Positions 5,899 through 8,496 of a DNA stretch of 8,496 nucleotides are shown one piece after another. The position numbers were made by a program, and so were the translations under genes. Source of the stretch: BS750m-G62 sp964577175 (GTDB taxonomy: Bacteria; Planctomycetota; Phycisphaerae; FEN-1346); assembly GCA_964577175.1 (NCBI GenBank), contig CAZNYC010000155.1, positions 1-8,496 of the forward strand, written 5' to 3'. How positions within the stretch are numbered: the stretch's first letter is position 1; each line of letters starts with the position of its first letter. The notes beneath the pieces were generated by a model. The model searched no databases and was not told where the DNA came from. It worked only from the letters and a program-made list of their open reading frames with translations.

Positions 5899-6657
5899 AT
5901 GTCGCAATCCAACGCCCCGACAATCAGAATGGGCCGCCCCGAATCGCTCCTGCCCGCCCGCACGCACTACTGTCCCGGCTGCGGGCACGGGGTGGTGCAC
6001 CGGCTGCTGGCCGAGATCATCGACGAATGGGACATTCGCGGGGACGTCATCGGCATGGCCCCCGTCGGCTGCGCGGTCCTCGCCTACCAGTACCTCGACA
6101 TCGATATGTGCGAGGCGGCCCACGGCCGGACGCCCGAGGTCGCCGCCGGCATCAAGCGGGCCCGGCCGGACAAACTCGTCTTCTCCTACCAGGGCGACGG
6201 GGACCTGGCGGCCATCGGCACGAACGAGATCGTGCACGTGGCGAACCGCGGCGAGCCCATCAGCGTCATCTTCATCAACAACGCCATCTACGGGATGACG
6301 GGCGGCCAGATGGCCCCGACGACCGTACCCGGCCAGAAGACCTCCACCAGCCCCAAAGGCCGCAGCGTCAAGGGCGAGGGGTACCCCATTCGCGTCTCGG
6401 AACTCCTGGCCACGCTGGAGCAGCCGGCGTACATCGAACGGTGCGTGCTCGGCACGCCGAAAGACGTGAAGCGCGTCAAGACGGCGATGAAAAAGAGTTT
6501 TCGCGTGCAGCGGGACCTGAAGGCGTTCAGCCTGGTCGAAATCCTCTCGCCGTGCCCGACGTACTGGCGCGTCCCGCCCCCCAAGGCGGCCGAGTATATC
6601 GAGACGTGGATGACCGAGATCTTCCCGCCGGGGGTGATCAAGGATACGACGAAGTGA
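5899..6657 (+). CDS. 2-oxoacid:ferredoxin oxidoreductase subunit beta (TPP-binding)
   Basis: This 252-residue subunit binds thiamine pyrophosphate and forms the catalytic pair with the alpha subunit. Motifs in order: CPGCGHGVVHRLL from 25; APVGCAVLAYQY with Cys58; the TPP signature GDGDLAAIGTNE at 99-110 continuing to INNAIYGMTGGQMAPTT at 126-142; and SPCPTYW with Cys219. Cys25, Cys28, Cys58 and Cys219 are plausible ligands of the proximal [4Fe-4S] cluster seen in pyruvate:ferredoxin oxidoreductase. MTGGQMAPTTVPGQKTSTSP is typical of KorB/VorA-type subunits. ATG at 5899 has AAAGGA at 5886-5891. The gene normally would be followed by a gamma subunit of about 180-190 residues; here it is followed by repeats and the lower-GC segment. 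No C-terminal extension supplies the missing domain. Confidence 0.94.
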   Translation: MSQSNAPTIRMGRPESLLPARTHYCPGCGHGVVHRLLAEIIDEWDIRGDVIGMAPVGCAVLAYQYLDIDMCEAAHGRTPEVAAGIKRARPDKLVFSYQGDGDLAAIGTNEIVHVANRGEPISVIFINNAIYGMTGGQMAPTTVPGQKTSTSPKGRSVKGEGYPIRVSELLATLEQPAYIERCVLGTPKDVKRVKTAMKKSFRVQRDLKAFSLVEILSPCPTYWRVPPPKAAEYIETWMTEIFPPGVIKDTTK

Positions 6658-6667
6658 CGAAACGCGC

Positions 6668-6730
6668 AGGCCGCGGCGCGCCGCGGCAGAGGCCGCGCAT
6701 GTAGGCCGCGGCGCGCCGCGGCAGAGGCCG
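6668..6730 (+). repeat. Tandem pair of 28-bp GC palindrome repeats
   Basis: Two identical 28-bp copies (6668-6695 and 6703-6730) lie 35 bp apart. Each has GCCGCGGC, a GC dinucleotide, GCCGCGGC again, and then AGAGGCCG. The second copy is preceded by GT, so TAG directly precedes its first GCCGCGGC, as after dxs. Confidence 0.85.
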
Positions 6731-6765
6731 AGTGACGGAGTAACGGAGTGACGGAGTAACGGAGG
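6730..6765 (+). repeat. Octamer array, left flank of the lower-GC segment
   Basis: GAGTGACG and GAGTAACG alternate twice (6730-6761), then GAGG. Together with the preceding GCCGCGGC repeats it forms a composite that recurs inverted at 8429-8496. Confidence 0.85.
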
Positions 6766-6782
6766 CGAAGGATAACGGGGGT

Positions 6783-6826
6783 TGTCATTCTGAGGAGCGG
6801 CGAAGCCGCGACGAAGAATCTCGCCG
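6783..6826 (+). repeat. Dispersed imperfect palindrome, copy 2
   Basis: It begins TGTCATTCTGAG and ends CGAAGAATCTCGCCG, with an inner hairpin GCGGC-GAA-GCCGC. The outer stem is ATTCT/AGAAT, a compensatory change relative to ATCCT/AGGAT in copy 1 (1161-1192, opposite strand). Confidence 0.75.
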
Positions 6827-6885
6827 TGCACGCCGTGACGTAACGTCGAGGGTTGTACGAGGTTCCGGATTGTGTGGGGCACGAG

Positions 6886-7998
6886 ATGAGCCACTCAGAT
6901 CATGTCGCTGAATCGTTGAAGACCTTGGTTGACTTGGATTTTGAGAAGACAAGCCTCGACAACGTTCTGGCTTATTTGTCCGAGGTTGTGCCTGGGCTGA
7001 ACATAGTAATTGACCCCGACATTGAACTCGCAGGCATAGATTTGTCCACGAGGGTCGTTGACCTGAAGGTCAAGGCCGTGTCTGTGGAGACGGTGCTCGG
7101 TCTGGTGTTGGGCTTTGATCTGGGCTACAGAATTCGGAGCAACCACGTATTGGTCACACCTGTCGAGCGTCTTCATGATGGGCTGGAGACTCGCGATTTC
7201 GATGTTGCAGAGTTAGTCAACAGAATTGCAGGGAGTGCCGGAAATCTCGATTATGCGGGTGAGAAGTTAAGAGATCTTGTCCAGAGGACGGTGAATAACA
7301 TCTCCGACCGACACGTTGCAGTCTGGGGTGACGAAGGCGGGCCGGCAAGCATTGAGTTCTTGGACGGCAGATTGATAGTTACGCAGACCGAACAAGGATT
7401 CCGCAAGATTGCGCACTTGCTTGAGAGACTCTGCGAGCGACCGAGCGTAGCCGTCGAGCCGGTGCCGACCAAGGGCACCGGCTCGACCCGGATTGGTGCA
7501 ACCGGTCAGCCATCTAAGGTATTCATTGGGCATGGCCGGGATGTGGGGGCAAAGGAAGAAACCGCTCGCTTTCTTGAGAAACTAGGCCTGAGCACGGTGG
7601 TCATTGGGGAGCAGGGCAGGGGTATGTCTTCGTTGATGGAAAGCGTTGAACGCTCTGCCTCTTCCTCGGATTTTGCGGTGCTTCTGCTTACGCCTGACGA
7701 CTTGGGTATGGCTAGAGGAAGGATTGAAGCCGCAGAGAGCAACGCGGCGAAGATCGAGTGTCTCGAACCGCGTGCAAGACAAAACGTGGTCTTTGAACTG
7801 GGCTACTTGGCGGGTGTCCTGGGCAGGGACAGGGTCTGTGCCTTGCGCAAGGGCGGCTTTGTCATCTTCTCCGAGTTATCCGACATGCACGGGGTTTTTT
7901 GTCCCGAGATGGATGCCGCTGGCGGATGGAAGGACAATCTTGCGCGAACCTTGAAGAAGGCTGGCTTTGAAATAGACCTGAATCGATTGGCAGACTGA
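6886..7998 (+). CDS. STN/secretin-N-like domain fused to a TIR-like (CAP12/Pycsar effector type) domain
   Basis: This 370-residue protein has two parts. Residues about 12-183 resemble the N-domain/STN region of secretin-like planctomycete proteins: FEKTSLDNVLAYLSEV, LNIVIDPDIE, VVDLKVKAVSVETVLGLVL, RIRSNHVLVTP, then ASIEFLDGRLIVTQTEQGF. Residues 211-370 match the TIR-like family PF10137: KVFIGHGRDVGAKEE (211-225), FAVLLLTPDDLG (263-274), RARQNVVFELGYLAGVLGRD (296-315) and a GWKDNLARTLKKAGF end. Glu304 is the candidate catalytic NADase residue by analogy with TIR enzymes (inference). There is no signal peptide or membrane segment, and an in-frame stop at 6841-6843 blocks extension, so it should be cytosolic although STN domains usually work in the envelope. 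ATG 6886 is chosen; its GGGG signal is weak, and TTG 6853 is possible but has no usable spacing. GC is far below the upstream genes, suggesting transfer. Likely role: nucleotide-sensing or NAD-degrading defence effector. Confidence 0.8.
   Translation: MSHSDHVAESLKTLVDLDFEKTSLDNVLAYLSEVVPGLNIVIDPDIELAGIDLSTRVVDLKVKAVSVETVLGLVLGFDLGYRIRSNHVLVTPVERLHDGLETRDFDVAELVNRIAGSAGNLDYAGEKLRDLVQRTVNNISDRHVAVWGDEGGPASIEFLDGRLIVTQTEQGFRKIAHLLERLCERPSVAVEPVPTKGTGSTRIGATGQPSKVFIGHGRDVGAKEETARFLEKLGLSTVVIGEQGRGMSSLMESVERSASSSDFAVLLLTPDDLGMARGRIEAAESNAAKIECLEPRARQNVVFELGYLAGVLGRDRVCALRKGGFVIFSELSDMHGVFCPEMDAAGGWKDNLARTLKKAGFEIDLNRLAD
7453..7487. repeat. Perfect 14-bp inverted repeat in the inter-domain linker
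   Basis: The left arm 7453-7466 (GTCGAGCCGGTGCC) and right arm 7474-7487 (GGCACCGGCTCGAC) are exact complements around the 7-base loop GACCAAG. It encodes the linker around residues 190-201 (VEPVPTKGTGST), between the STN-like and TIR-like regions, and is GC-richer than the gene around it. It resembles the intergenic hairpins in shape. Confidence 0.85.
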
Positions 7999-8072
7999 GT
8001 TTCCGACGCGAAGTGGAGCACAGGGCTGGGTTTCCTGGGGTTGGACTCTCGCTACCATCCAAGGAGGTTCCC

Positions 8073-8294
8073 ATGAGTGTTGCCCCGAAAGAGAAGCACG
8101 GTGCTAGGGTCTTCTTGCTGGCTGATGGCGTATATCTCGTTAAGCAGACGGTCAAGTCAGGTGGTCGTTATGTGATAGATGGCCATAAAGAGGCCCACGT
8201 TGATCCTGGCAGCTACTCAGCGCTGGGCGAAGCAGTGGCACAAGCCTGCACAGGAGGCCTCAAGGCGGGACGTGACACCCGTGGGAAGGTATAG
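8073..8294 (+). CDS. Small hypothetical protein downstream of the TIR-like gene
   Basis: I do not recognise this 73-residue protein. It begins MSVAPKEKHGARVFLLADGV and has a basic N-terminus, a probable beta-rich middle (GARVFLLADGVYLVKQTV, then GGRYVIDG), a likely helix at about 48-60 (SYSALGEAVAQAC) and a basic tail ending GRDTRGKV. There is no signal peptide, membrane segment or metal motif. ATG at 8073 is strongly supported by AAGGAGG at 8061-8067 with 5-base spacing, better than a start at 8013 in the same frame. It lies 74 bases after the TIR-like gene on the same strand, has similarly moderate GC, and no promoter is evident between them, so co-transcription is plausible. It could be an antitoxin, immunity or accessory partner, but nothing in the sequence proves this. 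Confidence 0.65.
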   Translation: MSVAPKEKHGARVFLLADGVYLVKQTVKSGGRYVIDGHKEAHVDPGSYSALGEAVAQACTGGLKAGRDTRGKV

Positions 8295-8315
8295 GCTTCT
8301 GCCGCGCGCGCAGCA

Positions 8316-8339
8316 CACGGCCGGGCAAGGGCGGCCGTG
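8316..8339. repeat. Hairpin with GGGCAAG core
   Basis: CACGGCCG (8316-8323) and CGGCCGTG (8332-8339) are perfect arms around GGCAAGGG. Like the element at 3203-3227 it has GGGCAAG near the apex and TGGCAC on the right edge, but a different stem sequence. Confidence 0.7.
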
Positions 8340-8362
8340 GCACGCGGCTTTGACGAAGAGCG

Positions 8363-8384
8363 CGGCGGGTACGGAGCCCCGCCG
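8363..8384. repeat. GC-rich palindrome, copy 2 (CGGCGGG / CCCGCCG)
   Basis: CGGCGGG (8363-8369) and CCCGCCG (8378-8384) surround TACGGAGC. It matches the element at 4633-4658 in arm sequence, 8-base loop length and the GGAGCCCC right side. Confidence 0.7.
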
Positions 8385-8428
8385 GGCCATCACCCTTCAC
8401 TATCACCGGGCGCTGCCGGTGGCGCCTT

Positions 8429-8496
8429 CGTTACTGCGTTACTTCGTCACTGCCGCGGCGTGCCGCGGCCTACGCCCTTCGTCACTGCCGCGGCGT
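8429..8496 (-). repeat. Inverted composite repeat, right flank of the lower-GC segment
   Basis: CGTTACTG, CGTTACTT and CGTCACTG (8429-8452) are octamers of the GAGTnACG family read backwards. They run into GCCGCGGC, GT, GCCGCGGC and CTA (8452-8472), then another CGTCACTG and GCCGCGGC cut by the window end. Read on the minus strand this has the same order as 6703-6765: TAG, double GCCGCGGC, CAG, then octamers with TGACG and TAACG. Confidence 0.8.

Larger units (their letters stand above)
6668..8496. mobile_element. Candidate accessory insert bounded by inverted composite repeats
   Basis: The lower-GC fusion gene and the 73-residue gene lie between related composite repeats in opposite orientation (6668-6765 and 8429-8496+). 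No transposase, integrase, tRNA or clear target-site duplication is visible, so the mechanism of insertion is unknown and the right boundary may lie beyond the window. Confidence 0.4.
8295..8496. other. Repeat-filled non-coding end of the window
   Basis: No gene is seen in these 202 bases. They hold two GC palindromes (8316-8339 and 8363-8384), a GGCGC/GCGCC hairpin (8409-8426) and the reverse composite repeat from 8429 to the window edge. Confidence 0.6.

Noticed and set aside
6748..6776. Promoter made from octamer GTGACG (6748-6753) and GATAAC (6771-6776) with 17-base spacing
   Set aside because: Each hexamer matches only 4 of 6 and GTGACG recurs in every second octamer, so a chance match is likely. 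The leader would also be long, so I do not call it.
6853..6885. TTG at 6853 as the start of the STN-TIR gene
   Set aside because: GAGGG immediately abuts the TTG with no spacing. The first 11 residues add nothing resembling the domain or a signal peptide. ATG 6886 is preferred, though its own signal is weak.
3262..7998. Functional link between NAD kinase and the NAD-degrading TIR candidate
   Set aside because: They are nearly 2.8 kb apart, differ in GC and are separated by an intact oxidoreductase operon; shared NAD chemistry alone is not evidence.
6886..7998. A complete CBASS or Pycsar operon
   Set aside because: No CD-NTase, nucleotide cyclase, STING, E1/E2 or JAB gene is in the window; only the TIR-like domain is shared with those systems.

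Overview
This high-GC window carries two housekeeping metabolic blocks read left to right, then a short accessory segment of clearly lower GC. The style suggests a bacterium of the Planctomycetota (perhaps Phycisphaerae or a relative) with at least partly anaerobic metabolism. The reasons are GC-rich genes separated by many short dispersed palindromes and 7- or 8-bp tandem arrays, a secretin-N/STN-like domain of the kind common in planctomycete proteins, and a ferredoxin-linked 2-oxoacid oxidoreductase. The taxonomic call is inference; there is no rRNA or marker phylogeny here.

Positions 1-4101 hold the isoprenoid/cofactor block: ispA (type II prenyl diphosphate synthase), dxs (first enzyme of the MEP pathway) and nadK (NAD kinase). 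Dxs makes DXP, which leads to IPP/DMAPP; IspA condenses these; NadK supplies NADP for the pathway's reductases. Positions 4273-6657 hold a 2-oxoacid:ferredoxin oxidoreductase of VOR/KOR type: a 2x[4Fe-4S] ferredoxin subunit, an alpha subunit and a TPP-binding beta subunit. No gamma subunit is present. Promoter-like hexamer pairs lie upstream of ispA, the ferredoxin gene and the alpha gene.

Positions 6668-8496 look like an accessory insert. A 370-residue protein joins an N-terminal STN/secretin-N-like region to a C-terminal TIR-like domain of the CAP12/Pycsar-effector family (PF10137 type). A 73-residue unknown protein with a strong ribosome binding site follows. Hand-counted lines inside the fusion gene give 48-55% GC, against 77% for a line in the beta-subunit gene. 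Related composite repeats flank the pair in opposite orientation. The fusion gene also carries a perfect 14-bp inverted repeat exactly in the linker between its two domains. This is the best candidate here for an undescribed, possibly defence-related, system.

A second theme is the intergenic repeats. Those after ispA, dxs, nadK and the alpha-subunit gene begin at or inside the stop codon. At least two repeat families recur with changed but still complementary stems.
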